NCBI GenBank assembly: GCA_041690355.1
Contig: JAWLHK010000030.1
Coordinates: 1 to 43,319 of the forward strand
From: JAWLHK01 sp041690355 [NCBI: bacterium]
GTDB lineage: Bacteria; J088; JAWLBW01
Direction: 5' to 3'
DNA: 43,319 nt
The notes under the pieces: generated by a model
Seen by the model: only the letters and a program-made list of their open reading frames with translations
Database searches by the model: none
Told to the model about the DNA's origin: nothing
Made by a program: the position numbers and the translations under genes
In this document: positions 16,460 to 25,200 of the stretch, one piece after another
Numbering within the stretch: the stretch's first letter is position 1
Layout: each line of letters begins with the position of its first letter

Positions 16460-17949
16460 TCCGCAAAGGCCCGACTCTTTACGAGCACGGGGCCCCCTAC
16501 CTGCTGTAAGACCTCCAATTTGGCTTTCTCGGCCGCCTTCTCGGGGATATGAGCCTCAACCATGTTAAAAGTCAGCTGGGTAGATTTTCCATTGGTATCG
16601 AAGAGGTCGCGAAAGTGTTCCGGGAGCTTCTTCTGCATGACCTCACCGACTGCCGTCTCGGAGCCACTGCAACGTTCCTGAGCAGCCTCCGAGCTGTAGA
16701 CTGCTTGGCCACCAGCCGCGCGAACTCGGCTGCCTTTCACCCCAAGGCGGGTGATGCTGAGCGGCCCGAACTCCAGTCCGATGGCCAAGCCGAGCACCTG
16801 CGTATCCGGTAGGATCTCTTGGATTTCTGCGAATGCGTCCCTCATCGCGCCGGCTGCCAGTAGTGCCTGGGTGATCGTCGCATTGACGTCAGTCGCTTGC
16901 GCACCCACGGCAATCATGGCATGCATGCAGTCCCCGATGTACCGAATCTTTCGACCCTCGAATACCTGGTGAATGATATTCCGCAGCTCGGTGCGGATTA
17001 CGTGGAGCGCCTGAATCGCCCCCTTCGCGTCTCCGTTCTCGATTGCTTCGCGAACGTACTTTGTAAAGCCGTCGATGTCCGCATAGATCGAGATGGCTTC
17101 GATGCGCCTCGAGTTGGCTGGGGTCAGTACACCAAATTCAAGTTGGTTCAGTGGGGGTGTCGGTCTCGAGAAGGAAATTTCCGAGAGCCGGTGCTCGGTG
17201 AGCTCCTCTTCCCAAGCATCGAGAAGCGAGTCCATTACGATGCCGAGCTGGGCGGCGGTTTCACAGTCTTCGATCTGGCCACTCGTCAATGGTGTCTGTT
17301 TCGGGTTGCTGGCTGCCCAACCTGCCCCCATCGACGATCTCGCCTGAGAACCAAGGTAAATGCCTTCCTGGTTGCCGGCGAGCAGTTTCGCGGCCTGGTT
17401 TGCGGGCTCCCCAATGAAAAGCGGTTCCCGATCGCCGTTCGTTCCGTTGTTCACGGCCAGCGAAATGCCCGACTCGATACCAATCCGAACTCTCACGTCA
17501 GGCAGTTCTTCGTGAAGCTCATCTGCCGCTTTCAGCAACCGCCACACCAAATTGGCCACCGCCACGGCGTTCTGGACCCTCGCTACTTCGCGAGAGGTAT
17601 CCTGGCCGTCGTAAGGTTTAAACACAACGAAGTGTAATCGCGCGTTCTGAAAGTCAACCCTCATGGCAGCATCCGTGTTCCGAAACACGGTATGGCAAGC
17701 CCGGACGTACAGGTTCAAAAAGCGAAGGTATCGTTTATGACTGCGTTCAGAATCCGACTTGTCGGTTTGAAGCAGCTCGCGGGCGTTCAGAATGTCGATA
17801 TAGACGTGAACACCTCGTACCAGGTAGGCCTTTCCGTTCGGGATAGAGGTCAGGTCCCGCTCTCGGACAAGGTCGACAATTTCCGGATTGGCGAGCTTCT
17901 TCTTCTCCGCTTCGCTACGCTTCCGGCTTTCTTCGATTGACCATTTCAT
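16456..17949 (-). CDS. pycC: Class III nucleotide cyclase with two cyclase domains, Pycsar PycC-like
   Basis: A 497-residue protein. Cyclase domain 1 spans about 45-205: VHVYIDILNAREL with Asp52, DFQNARLHFVVF with Asn102 where the second metal Asp normally sits, and IGEPANQAAKLLAG with Asn184/Lys188 in the VNxAAR position. Domain 2 spans about 285-425: IYADIDGFTKYV with Asp291 and IRYIGDCMHAMI with Asp340, with Arg336 in the usual substrate-Lys position and a degenerate VRAAGG where NxxxR would be. The two halves therefore complement each other and predict one active site per pseudo-heterodimer. Pycsar cyclases make cCMP or cUMP on phage infection; Arg in place of the purine-reading Lys fits a non-adenylate product, but the base is not proven. 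GAGGAA precedes the start; the gene follows the membrane effector by 10 bp. Confidence 0.8.
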   Translation of the reverse strand: MKWSIEESRKRSEAEKKKLANPEIVDLVRERDLTSIPNGKAYLVRGVHVYIDILNARELLQTDKSDSERSHKRYLRFLNLYVRACHTVFRNTDAAMRVDFQNARLHFVVFKPYDGQDTSREVARVQNAVAVANLVWRLLKAADELHEELPDVRVRIGIESGISLAVNNGTNGDREPLFIGEPANQAAKLLAGNQEGIYLGSQARSSMGAGWAASNPKQTPLTSGQIEDCETAAQLGIVMDSLLDAWEEELTEHRLSEISFSRPTPPLNQLEFGVLTPANSRRIEAISIYADIDGFTKYVREAIENGDAKGAIQALHVIRTELRNIIHQVFEGRKIRYIGDCMHAMIAVGAQATDVNATITQALLAAGAMRDAFAEIQEILPDTQVLGLAIGLEFGPLSITRLGVKGSRVRAAGGQAVYSSEAAQERCSGSETAVGEVMQKKLPEHFRDLFDTNGKSTQLTFNMVEAHIPEKAAEKAKLEVLQQVGGPVLVKSRAFAE

Positions 17950-17959
17950 CGTGAATTCC

Positions 17960-18523
17960 TCAACTCACAAGATTCAAAATAAGGGCCGCGACCAGCGCCA
18001 CCAAGCCGGCCAGTGCCGACGTCAGCCGTGCTCTCCCGAACCATTTATACTTTTTGGCGACAATCCGAGCCTGTTTGTACACTTGGAACGAGAGGTCGAC
18101 CCAAGCGGCCCGTCGGTCGAGACGAGCATATCGGTCGACATACTCTTTTCTCGGTGCGTCAGCGACCGCTCCGAAGTAGATCAACTCCTCCGGCTTATAG
18201 TCCTCGGGCCAGCCGCCTTGGTACTCGTCCTGATCCAGGCGTGCCTTCACGAGTGCGTAAATGCAGACGTACGAGGCGATCAGTAAACCCAGGCTCCCTA
18301 GGAGAGCCAAAATGACCATGGTTTTCAGCGGACAGTAGCCTGCCAAGACTTCGCTTGCCCGGACTTTGGGTGCCAGATCGGCCGAAAGCAGCACAAAGAT
18401 AGCCGCGTTCACCGGGATCAGGAAGGCACCCTTTCGGTCTGCAGCCTGAATCTGGCCATCCACGTGCAGGTTGGCCTGCTGCGCATGTTGATAGCGCAGT
18501 TGTAGTTGTTCGTCGTCGGTCAT
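17960..18523 (-). CDS. pycTM: Pycsar membrane effector, PycTM-like
   Basis: A 187-residue membrane protein. An N-terminal amphipathic helix ending QAADRKGAFLIPVNAAIFVLLS (26-47) matches the ADxKA motif that starts the Pycsar effector domain, followed by transmembrane helices at about 33-50, 67-93 and 166-185. The cytosolic loop contains PEELIYFGAVAD (111-122), like the family's LIFWG block, and a YKQARIVAKKYKW segment before the last helix. In known systems PycTM binds cyclic pyrimidine nucleotide and permeabilises the inner membrane. GGAGAA lies eight bases before the ATG at 18523, which I prefer over the GTG at 18550. It is the first gene of the operon effector-cyclase-E2-like. Confidence 0.8.
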   Translation of the reverse strand: MTDDEQLQLRYQHAQQANLHVDGQIQAADRKGAFLIPVNAAIFVLLSADLAPKVRASEVLAGYCPLKTMVILALLGSLGLLIASYVCIYALVKARLDQDEYQGGWPEDYKPEELIYFGAVADAPRKEYVDRYARLDRRAAWVDLSFQVYKQARIVAKKYKWFGRARLTSALAGLVALVAALILNLVS

Positions 18524-18583
18524 GCCTGTTCTCCACAGCTCGGCAACCACTCGATGAGCGGATAAGACCGGAGATGACAGGCA

Positions 18584-18697
18584 GGCGCTTGCGCGCCAGG
18601 GGGTAATTTGCTAAGTTGAGGATGCGATATCTGGTTGCCTGTCAACCAGCCTATGTACGGGGAAGTCATGTTGGCGCATGACTTCCCCATTTTTTTT
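18584..18697 (+). ncRNA. Candidate structured small RNA
   Basis: Three stems follow one another on the plus strand: GGCGC/GCGCC (18584-18597), CTGGTTG/CAACCAG (18631-18649) and a perfect 12-bp stem (18659-18670 with 18677-18688) ending in eight T. No coding gene lies upstream on this strand that would need a terminator, so an independent short transcript is a reasonable reading. A weak promoter (TTGCGC at 18589, TAAGTT at 18612, spacing 17) would give an RNA of about 75 nt covering the last two stems. The alternative is a terminator insulating the divergent region from antisense transcription. Confidence 0.4.
18659..18697 (+). terminator. Strong rho-independent terminator
   Basis: GGGGAAGTCATG and CATGACTTCCCC form a perfect 12-bp stem with a six-base loop (TTGGCG), followed by A and eight T residues. 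The T-run defines the plus strand as the terminated one. It lies between the divergent pycTM and XRE genes. Confidence 0.8.
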
Positions 18698-18806
18698 GCC
18701 AATCTTGATATGTAAGCCTTAGTGCTCCCGCGAAAGAGACTCTTTCCGTCCTCGGCAATGAGCGCTCGGAATCATGCCACCTACAGTGAAGCACATTCTG
18801 CGCACG

Positions 18807-18845
18807 TTGACAAGTTACGTCTACCTGCCCATAATTATGGGCAGG
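18807..18845 (+). promoter_or_regulatory. Sigma-70 promoter with palindromic operator for the XRE/ImmA gene
   Basis: TTGACA (18807-18812), a 17-bp spacer and CATAAT (18830-18835) form a near-consensus promoter. A perfect 22-bp palindrome (18824-18845, half-site CCTGCCCATAA) covers the -10 and the expected transcription start. A ribosome site AGGAGGA (18843-18849) follows. The layout fits autorepression by the XRE domain encoded just downstream. Confidence 0.8.
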
Positions 18846-18855
18846 AGGAGTACAC

Positions 18856-20019
18856 ATGGATAACGCCCTGAAACCGAATGCAATTTTGGCGGAAAATATC
18901 CGTAAGTACCGTCTAGAGCGCGGTCTTTCTCAGACTGATGCGGCAAAAACTGCAGGCCTCTCCCGGAATGCGTATCTTAATCTTGAGGCCGGCCGATCGG
19001 AACCACGATTTAGCACCCTTTTGCAGCTCGCGAACTTGTTTGGTGTGAAGCTAGAAGACTTCTTCACCCCGCCTAGGACTTTGCATTCCGTTCGTTTCCG
19101 CGCTCATAAGCAGATGACGACGAGGGATGAGATACTTCACCGCGTCGGCAGATGGCTGGACAGCTATGTCGAACTCGAACTCATCACGAAACAGGTCTGC
19201 GAATTTCCGGTCAAGAAGATACGGGGTGTCGCCTCGCGTGTCAAGAGTGGGAATCGAGCCGAAGTTGCCGCTCAAGAAGCCAGGAAAGCGTTTGGGCTGA
19301 ACGACACTGATGCTATCCGGGATATCTGCGGCCTCTTTGAGGACAAAGGTATTAAGGTCTTCGCTATGTCGGTTAAGTCGGACGGGTTCTTTGGGCTGTC
19401 CGTTGGTGAAGAAGATGGTGGCCCGGCCGTGGCTGTCAATACCGACGAACGAATTCCTGTAGAACGGCAAATATTCACTGCTGCCCATGAGTTAGGCCAC
19501 CTCATTCTTCACTTGGACGCATTCAATGTGAATAATTCGGAAGAGGATGAGCGGCAAGAAAAGGAAGCCAATCTTTTTGCAGGTTGCTTCCTCATGCCGA
19601 AGACGCTTTTCGAGTCAGAGTGGGAGGAAACGAGAGGTCTTCGCTTCGTCGATCGGGTCTTGAAGGTGAAGCGGATCTTCAATGTTAGTTACAAAACCGT
19701 ACTTTACCGTGTGGGCGAAGTAACGAACGAGCGGCAAGTCTGGGAACGCTTCAAAACGGAGTACAAAGAGCACTACCAGAAAACACTGAAGTTTGACGAG
19801 GAACCCGACGGCATTAAGGGGAGTATTCTGAACCATGGGGCACCCGCTCGGTTGGAGCCGAGGCGGTTGGACCCAGCCGACTTTATGGTTGATCGGCTGA
19901 ATCGACTTGTAAGGAAGGCTCTTGAGGACCAGTTAATAAGTCGTAGTCGAGCGGCAGAAATTCTTGGGATGCCAGTCCCACGTCTGCTCGAACTGCAAAA
20001 GTCCTGGGCGCTTCATTGA
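18856..20019 (+). CDS. XRE-family regulator fused to an ImmA/IrrE metallopeptidase
   Basis: A 387-residue protein. Residues 13-70 are an XRE helix-turn-helix (LAENIRKYRLERGLSQTDAA ... LEAGRSEPRFSTLLQLANLFGV). After a linker, residues 120-300 are an ImmA/IrrE zinc protease: TAAHELGHLILH with HELGH at 211-215 and the third ligand in EKEANLFAGCFLMP (Glu237). The C-terminal 90 residues contain a short helix-turn-helix-like stretch (ISRSRAAEILGMPVPRLLEL). Members of this class repress a neighbouring gene and are thought to cleave or release repression under stress or infection. Codon use is AT-richer than the flanks. It is followed by a PIN gene 36 bp later and is divergent from the Pycsar-like operon, so it may regulate one or both. 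Confidence 0.9.
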   Translation: MDNALKPNAILAENIRKYRLERGLSQTDAAKTAGLSRNAYLNLEAGRSEPRFSTLLQLANLFGVKLEDFFTPPRTLHSVRFRAHKQMTTRDEILHRVGRWLDSYVELELITKQVCEFPVKKIRGVASRVKSGNRAEVAAQEARKAFGLNDTDAIRDICGLFEDKGIKVFAMSVKSDGFFGLSVGEEDGGPAVAVNTDERIPVERQIFTAAHELGHLILHLDAFNVNNSEEDERQEKEANLFAGCFLMPKTLFESEWEETRGLRFVDRVLKVKRIFNVSYKTVLYRVGEVTNERQVWERFKTEYKEHYQKTLKFDEEPDGIKGSILNHGAPARLEPRRLDPADFMVDRLNRLVRKALEDQLISRSRAAEILGMPVPRLLELQKSWALH

Positions 20020-20055
20020 TCAGCGTCATTGGAGCGCGCACTTTTGGACATATGG

Positions 20056-20604
20056 ATGAAGTTGCCATCAATAAAGAACGGCCTTGTTGTGGATGCAAGC
20101 GCTCTGATCGACCTATATGTTGGTGCCAGGAGAGCCCTTCCGCTGATTAGCGCAAACATTGGCCAGTTGCATGTGCCCACGCCCATTCTCAGCGAGGTCG
20201 AACACCTCGACGAAAGACGTTGTCGTCGTCTTGGCCTATCCGTTTATCAACCGTCGGTACAGCAGCTCACGATAGCGAGTCGTCGAATCGCAGGCTTGTC
20301 GTTCGCGGATCGAATCTGCTTGACCGTCGCCTGCGAAGAAAGGTGGGTAGTCGTTACGAATGATAAGCCCCTCAGAAAGCAGTGCGTTGAAGCCAACGTG
20401 CTCGTTGCCTGGGGACTGGAGCTGCTGGTAGACTTGGTCGGTCGAAAAGTCATCCCTAAAGACGACGCCGTTGCGATGGGCAAGGCGATTCAAGAAACCA
20501 ATCCTTACATTACAGCCGGGATATTGGATCGCTACGTGAAGAAGTGCGCGGGCGCAACTCGGGAAAACCTTTTGGTGCCGACACTTTTGCGAGAGTCATC
20601 GTAG
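20056..20604 (+). CDS. PIN-domain protein, probable RNase effector partnered with the XRE/ImmA gene
   Basis: A 182-residue protein. The PIN acidic residues are visible: Asp13 (LVVDASALIDLY), Glu47 (LSEVEHLDE), Asp85 (LSFADRICLTVA) and Asp103 (VTNDKPLRK). The extra C-terminal 60 residues (QETNPYITAGILDRYVKKCAG) are longer than in minimal VapC toxins and resemble PIN proteins that follow XRE-ImmA/IrrE genes. I use the ATG at 20056 (GGA seven bases upstream); a TTG at 20029 would add nine residues. Likely a toxin held in check or activated by the upstream regulator-protease; the RNA target is unknown. Confidence 0.82.
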   Translation: MKLPSIKNGLVVDASALIDLYVGARRALPLISANIGQLHVPTPILSEVEHLDERRCRRLGLSVYQPSVQQLTIASRRIAGLSFADRICLTVACEERWVVVTNDKPLRKQCVEANVLVAWGLELLVDLVGRKVIPKDDAVAMGKAIQETNPYITAGILDRYVKKCAGATRENLLVPTLLRESS

Positions 20605-20708
20605 CCGAGAGCGTACTCGTCGGCGGGTGGCCTCAAGGACATCCATCATGCGCGGGTCGGACTGCATCGGGAGAGTCATATAGGTCACCTCTTTTAGGAA
20701 CACGGCGC

Positions 20709-21776
20709 TCAGGCAGGGGCATTGGCACCGGAGTTGACCGGGGGGAAGCGCCTGTGCACAGGTCGGCCCCGTCCCGACTTCTCGATAAGCGCCAACTCGA
20801 TGCCGTGCTCCTTAGAAAGAACATCCAACGTACCGGCTATCTGCTCCGCATAGCCGTCCTTTGTCTCCCCGGTAAGGAGGACGATGGCGGGGCCACGATG
20901 TTTCCACGCGGCAGTATATATCGGAAGTTGCTCTCGGATAAGTCGATCCAGCGCGTCCTTCCTATTGAGATCAGCTTTCATTTCAATGATGACATTGCCA
21001 ATGCAGATGTCCGCACGCCTAGTTAACCCATCAAACCCAGACTCCTTCGAAAGGTGAACACCAGGGAATTCGGCACTCAGGTGAGCATTAAGGCTGTCCT
21101 GAAACTGTCTCTCCCAAACAAGCCATCCCTGCGGTCGCCACGATTCAACGGCTCCGATGACACTTGCGACCGGGTCACCCGGAAATTGCATTGGCAGGCG
21201 CTCTGCTACGTCAAAGAGTATCGGCGCGCCTGCCGGAATCTCGGGCTCAACCTTTCGATAGGGGAAAGAGACCCTGACTTCAGGCGCAAGGTATGTCAAG
21301 GCGACGGCACCAAGCATGAAGATCGTACCGAGCGCTCCGTAGTTCCAAACCAGGGTCGGTGCATGAAAATTCACAAGCCTGACCCAGGCTACTCCTATGC
21401 CCTTCGTGAGAGCAAGGTGCGGATAGCCCAACGCATCGAGAAGACCAAAAAATGCGAGAACCACGAGTATTGCAACGAACCCCGCACGAACCTCTAAACC
21501 CTCGGCTCCTTCACGCATGAGCCAACCCAATGGGAGGCGGCGTCTGGACGCTGGAGCCTGATAGTAGACGACGGAGCCTAAAGCGATCGAGGCCAGGCCA
21601 ACGAGAACACCCAGCCCGCAAGCAAGGTAAAGAAAATCAGGCAATATCGGGAGCCATGCGGCACGAACGTACTGTAGAAACGCAGAGAGCCCGCAGAATA
21701 GAACGCCCACCACGAGGAAAAGAAGGTAGTAGGGGACGATGATTGTGGTCGCGACGTTATCGGCTTTCGTGCGCAT
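20709..21776 (-). CDS. Membrane protein with C-terminal PD-(D/E)XK nuclease-like domain
   Basis: A 355-residue protein. Four predicted transmembrane helices occupy about 10-34, 44-72, 99-117 and 141-165. The cytosolic C-terminal half resembles a restriction-endonuclease fold: WERQFQDSLNAHLSAEF (helix with Glu222), RRADICIGNVIIEMKADL (Asp256 and the E-x-K pair Glu265/Lys267), followed by DRLIREQLPIYTAAW and PAIVLLTGETKDG, the usual helix and strand after the active site. This would be a membrane-anchored nuclease. I know no named family with this exact make-up; membrane-tethered nucleases occur among phage-defence proteins. It is convergent with the PIN gene and monocistronic. Nuclease activity is inferred from the motif alone. 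Confidence 0.72.
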   Translation of the reverse strand: MRTKADNVATTIIVPYYLLFLVVGVLFCGLSAFLQYVRAAWLPILPDFLYLACGLGVLVGLASIALGSVVYYQAPASRRRLPLGWLMREGAEGLEVRAGFVAILVVLAFFGLLDALGYPHLALTKGIGVAWVRLVNFHAPTLVWNYGALGTIFMLGAVALTYLAPEVRVSFPYRKVEPEIPAGAPILFDVAERLPMQFPGDPVASVIGAVESWRPQGWLVWERQFQDSLNAHLSAEFPGVHLSKESGFDGLTRRADICIGNVIIEMKADLNRKDALDRLIREQLPIYTAAWKHRGPAIVLLTGETKDGYAEQIAGTLDVLSKEHGIELALIEKSGRGRPVHRRFPPVNSGANAPA

Positions 21777-21905
21777 CAGGGTCTCTTCGAGGGGCAGCTG
21801 CGTATTTCGGTCTAAGCGGCCGAGGATTTCGGTTAAATCGGCCGGCGTATCGGAGAATTACGGCCGGGGTAAACCCTTAGCGTAACGGCACCAGCTCCGC
21901 TCATC

Positions 21906-22183
21906 TTACTTGGCGGGCTTCTCCGCCTGCAAACCCCGCTTCGTCTTGCGCATGGATCCACCCTTCATCTCGATCCTGTGCGCGTTGTGCACAAGCCGGT
22001 CGAGGATTGCATCGGCGAGTGTGGCCTCGCCCATCAGGGCGTGCCAGGCCTTCACGGGCTGTGATTAGTATTGAGCCAAAATCGTTGTTCCTCGAGCACT
22101 TCTAGAATGTCCCTTCGTCCCGTGTCGCCGATGGGCTCGAGTTTCCAGTCGTCGATGACGAGCAGGTTCGTACGGGCGACCTT
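21906..22183 (-). pseudogene. istB: IS21-type istB remnant
   Basis: Two pieces of the IstB ATPase survive. VARTNLLVIDDWKLEPIGDT followed by GRRDILEVLEEQRF is the Walker B region. In a different frame, [20 protein letters not shown] followed by [20 protein letters not shown] runs to a stop at 21906 and is the normal C-terminus. The segment between them (around 22045-22075) is deleted or replaced and introduces a frameshift; the first half with Walker A is gone, as is istA. This is the scar of an insertion sequence between the membrane-nuclease gene and the type I restriction operon. Confidence 0.85.
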
Positions 22184-22231
22184 TCAAAGAACGCTCGTTA
22201 ATGCCTGCTGATTCCCCTATCACCCGCCCCC

Positions 22232-25200
22232 TCACCCCACCCCGCCGCGCAGCAGCTCTTTCGCCTCGGTCAGCAGGCGCAGCACGGTGAGGGTGAAGCG
22301 GTGGGCCGACTCGTCGGTGGCCAACACGGCCAGCGACATCTTTTCCTGGTCCTGCATGTTGTCGAGCACGGTGTCGGTGACGCGTTGCGGGAAAATGCCG
22401 TGCATGACTGTTTCGGGGGTGTGGTTCTGCACCTGGGCCATGACGTCATCCTGCCGGCTGATGCGTTCGGCGATGGTTTTCGCGAACTGGAGCTGGTCGT
22501 TATCCCCCACCTCGGCGCCGAAAATCTCGTTGAGCGCCTGAATGATCTCGGCCAGCCGCTTCTTCTCGGGCTCGTGGGCCTTGCCGGTGCCGATGGCGCT
22601 GCCGGGCTGCAGGGGATACGGATCATGGTCGTCGCCGAGGCGCAGCGCGGCTTCGTCGTGTTTCGTAAGCCGGTAGTGCGTCAACTGCAGTTCGGCGACG
22701 TCGACATCCTCGGTCTCCAGCCGGTCCACGCGCAAGAGCGGATACAGGTGCCGGGCGTAGACGCAGAGCTGCTCGAGCTCGCGGTCGTCATATTCCACGA
22801 TCTGCGAGAGAAACTCGTACAGCCGCACGAAGCTCATAAGGTTCTTCTTGAACAGATCGAGCTGGTCAATTTGCTCGCCGGCCACCTTCAAATCATGTTC
22901 CGCCCGCTTCAGGCCGATGCTGTCGCCGTTGGTGTCGGCCGTACGCTTCGCCTCGCGCGCGCGCTGGGCCGCCTCCTGCGCCTCGCGGTAGCGCAGCTTG
23001 AAGCGATCCTTCGCCGGCTGGCAGTAGAAGGACAGTTTGCTCGCCGGCGCCTTGGGGTCGAAGAAGGCGAGCGCGAAACTGCGCACTTCCTCCCAATGAT
23101 AGATCCCCTCGGCGTCGAGTGTTTTCTGCACGTCGTAGACGGTCTGCGGGTCCGAGACATCCGCCAGCTCGGCCTTGTTGTAGTAGGGGAGAAAGGCGTC
23201 GAGAATGTCCTGCGGGTCGTTGAAAAAGTCGAGGATGAACGTCTCCTTGCCCGGAAACGTGCGGTTGAGCCGCGAGAGGGTCTGCACGCAGTCGACCCCC
23301 TGGAGCTTCTTGTCAACGTACATGGCGCACAGCTTCGGCTGGTCGAAGCCGGTCTGGTACTTGTTGGCCACGATCATGACGTTGAAGTCCTGTGTGTCGA
23401 AGGCCTCGGCCAGGTCGCGCTTGTTCAGCCCGGGGTTGAGCAAGGTGCTCGTCTCGCTCACCTCTTCGGGAATCACGCCGTCGGGGAGCACGGTGCCCGA
23501 AAAGGCGACGAGCGGGTGCACGTCGGCATAGCCCATCTCCTTCACGTACTGCTTCACGGCGAGCTGGTAACGCACGGCTTCCTGGCGGCTGCCGGTGACG
23601 ACCATGGCCTTGGCCTGGCCGTTCAGCAGGTGACGCACGTGCTGCCGGAAGTGCTCGACGATGACCTCGACCTTCTGGCGGATGTTGTGCGGATGCAGCC
23701 GCACCCAGCGGGCCAGCTTCGTGCGCGCCTTCTTCGAGTCGACCTCTTCGTCTTCCGCATGCGGATGGGCGATCTTCCACGCCGTCTTGTAGGTGGTGTA
23801 GCGCTGCAGCACGTCGAGGATGAACCCCTCTTCGATGGCCTGCCGCATCGAATAGATGTGAAACGGCGCCGGCTTGTTCTCGGCGCCCGGCGGCTGCGAC
23901 GGGTCGGGTACGCGGCCGAACAGCTCCAGCGTGCGCGCCTTGGGGGTCGCGGTGAAGGCATAGTAGCTGATGCGATCATGGGGCCCGCGGGCCTGCACGG
24001 CGGCATCAAGCAGCTCTTCGGCGCTGATCTCTTCACGCTCGGGATCTTCCCCCTCGGCCTCCTTCTCGCTCGTCAGGATCGCTTTCAGCTTACTCGCCGA
24101 AGAGCCGGTCTGCGACGAGTGAGCCTCGTCGGCGATGACCGCGTAGCGCCCCGAGGCGAGCTTCGGCTGCTTGTTCAGCGCCTCGAACAACGCGGGAAAG
24201 GTCTGAAGGGTGACAATGATGATGCGCGTCTGTTCGGCCAGGGCCTCGGCGAGCTGCTCAGATTTGCTCTGGTTGCCGAGATCGCGGCTGATGGGGCGCA
24301 CGACCCCCTGCGCATGTTCAAACTGGTAAATCGTGTTCTGCAACTGGCTGTCGAGCACGGTTCGGTCGGTGACGACGATGACCGAGCTGAACATGCGGTT
24401 CCCCGCGTCGTCGTAGAGCGAGGCGAGCTGGTGGGCCGCCCAGGCGATGGAGTTCGACTTGCCCGAACCGGCGCTGTGCTGCACGAGATAGCGCCGTCCC
24501 GCCCCCTCGGCGCGCGTGGCGTCGACGATCTTGTTCACGACCTCCCACTGGTGGTAGCGCGGGAAGATCATCGTCTCTTTGGTGACCGGTTTGCCGTCGA
24601 ACCCCTCCTTCGTCTCTTTCTGGAGGTGCAGGAAACGCCCCAGCACCTTGAGCCAGGCGTCGGGCTGAAAGAGTCGCTCCCACAGGTAGCCCACGGCATA
24701 CTGCGTGTCGTCGGCGGGGCGGGGGTTGCCGGCACCCCCGTCTTCGGTCCCCCGGTTGAAGGGGAGAAAGAAGGTGTCGTCGCCGGCCAGCCGGGTGGTC
24801 ATGGCCACCTCGCTCTGCCCCACGGCGAAGTGCACCAGGGCGCCCCGCTTGAAGGTGAGCAGCGGTTCGGGCTTGCGCGTGACGGGATCCTTGACCGGGC
24901 GGTCTTTGCAGTACTGGCGCTTGGCGTTCTCGACCGACTGCTTGAACTCGCTCTTCAGCTCGAGGGTGGCCGTGGGGATGCCGTTCACGAAGAGCACCAG
25001 GTCGAGGCGCGGGTTGTACTCCCCTTCGCGCGCGTGGGGCGAGTAGGAGACCTCGGGCACGACGCGAAGGCGGTTGGCGCGGTAGCGCCGCAGGCTGTCG
25101 GGGTTCATGCCGTGATCGGGCTGAAAGCTGCACAGCTCAATCTTCACGCCGGGCACCTTGAACCCGTGGCGCAGCACATCGAGGGTGCCGTCCTGATCGA

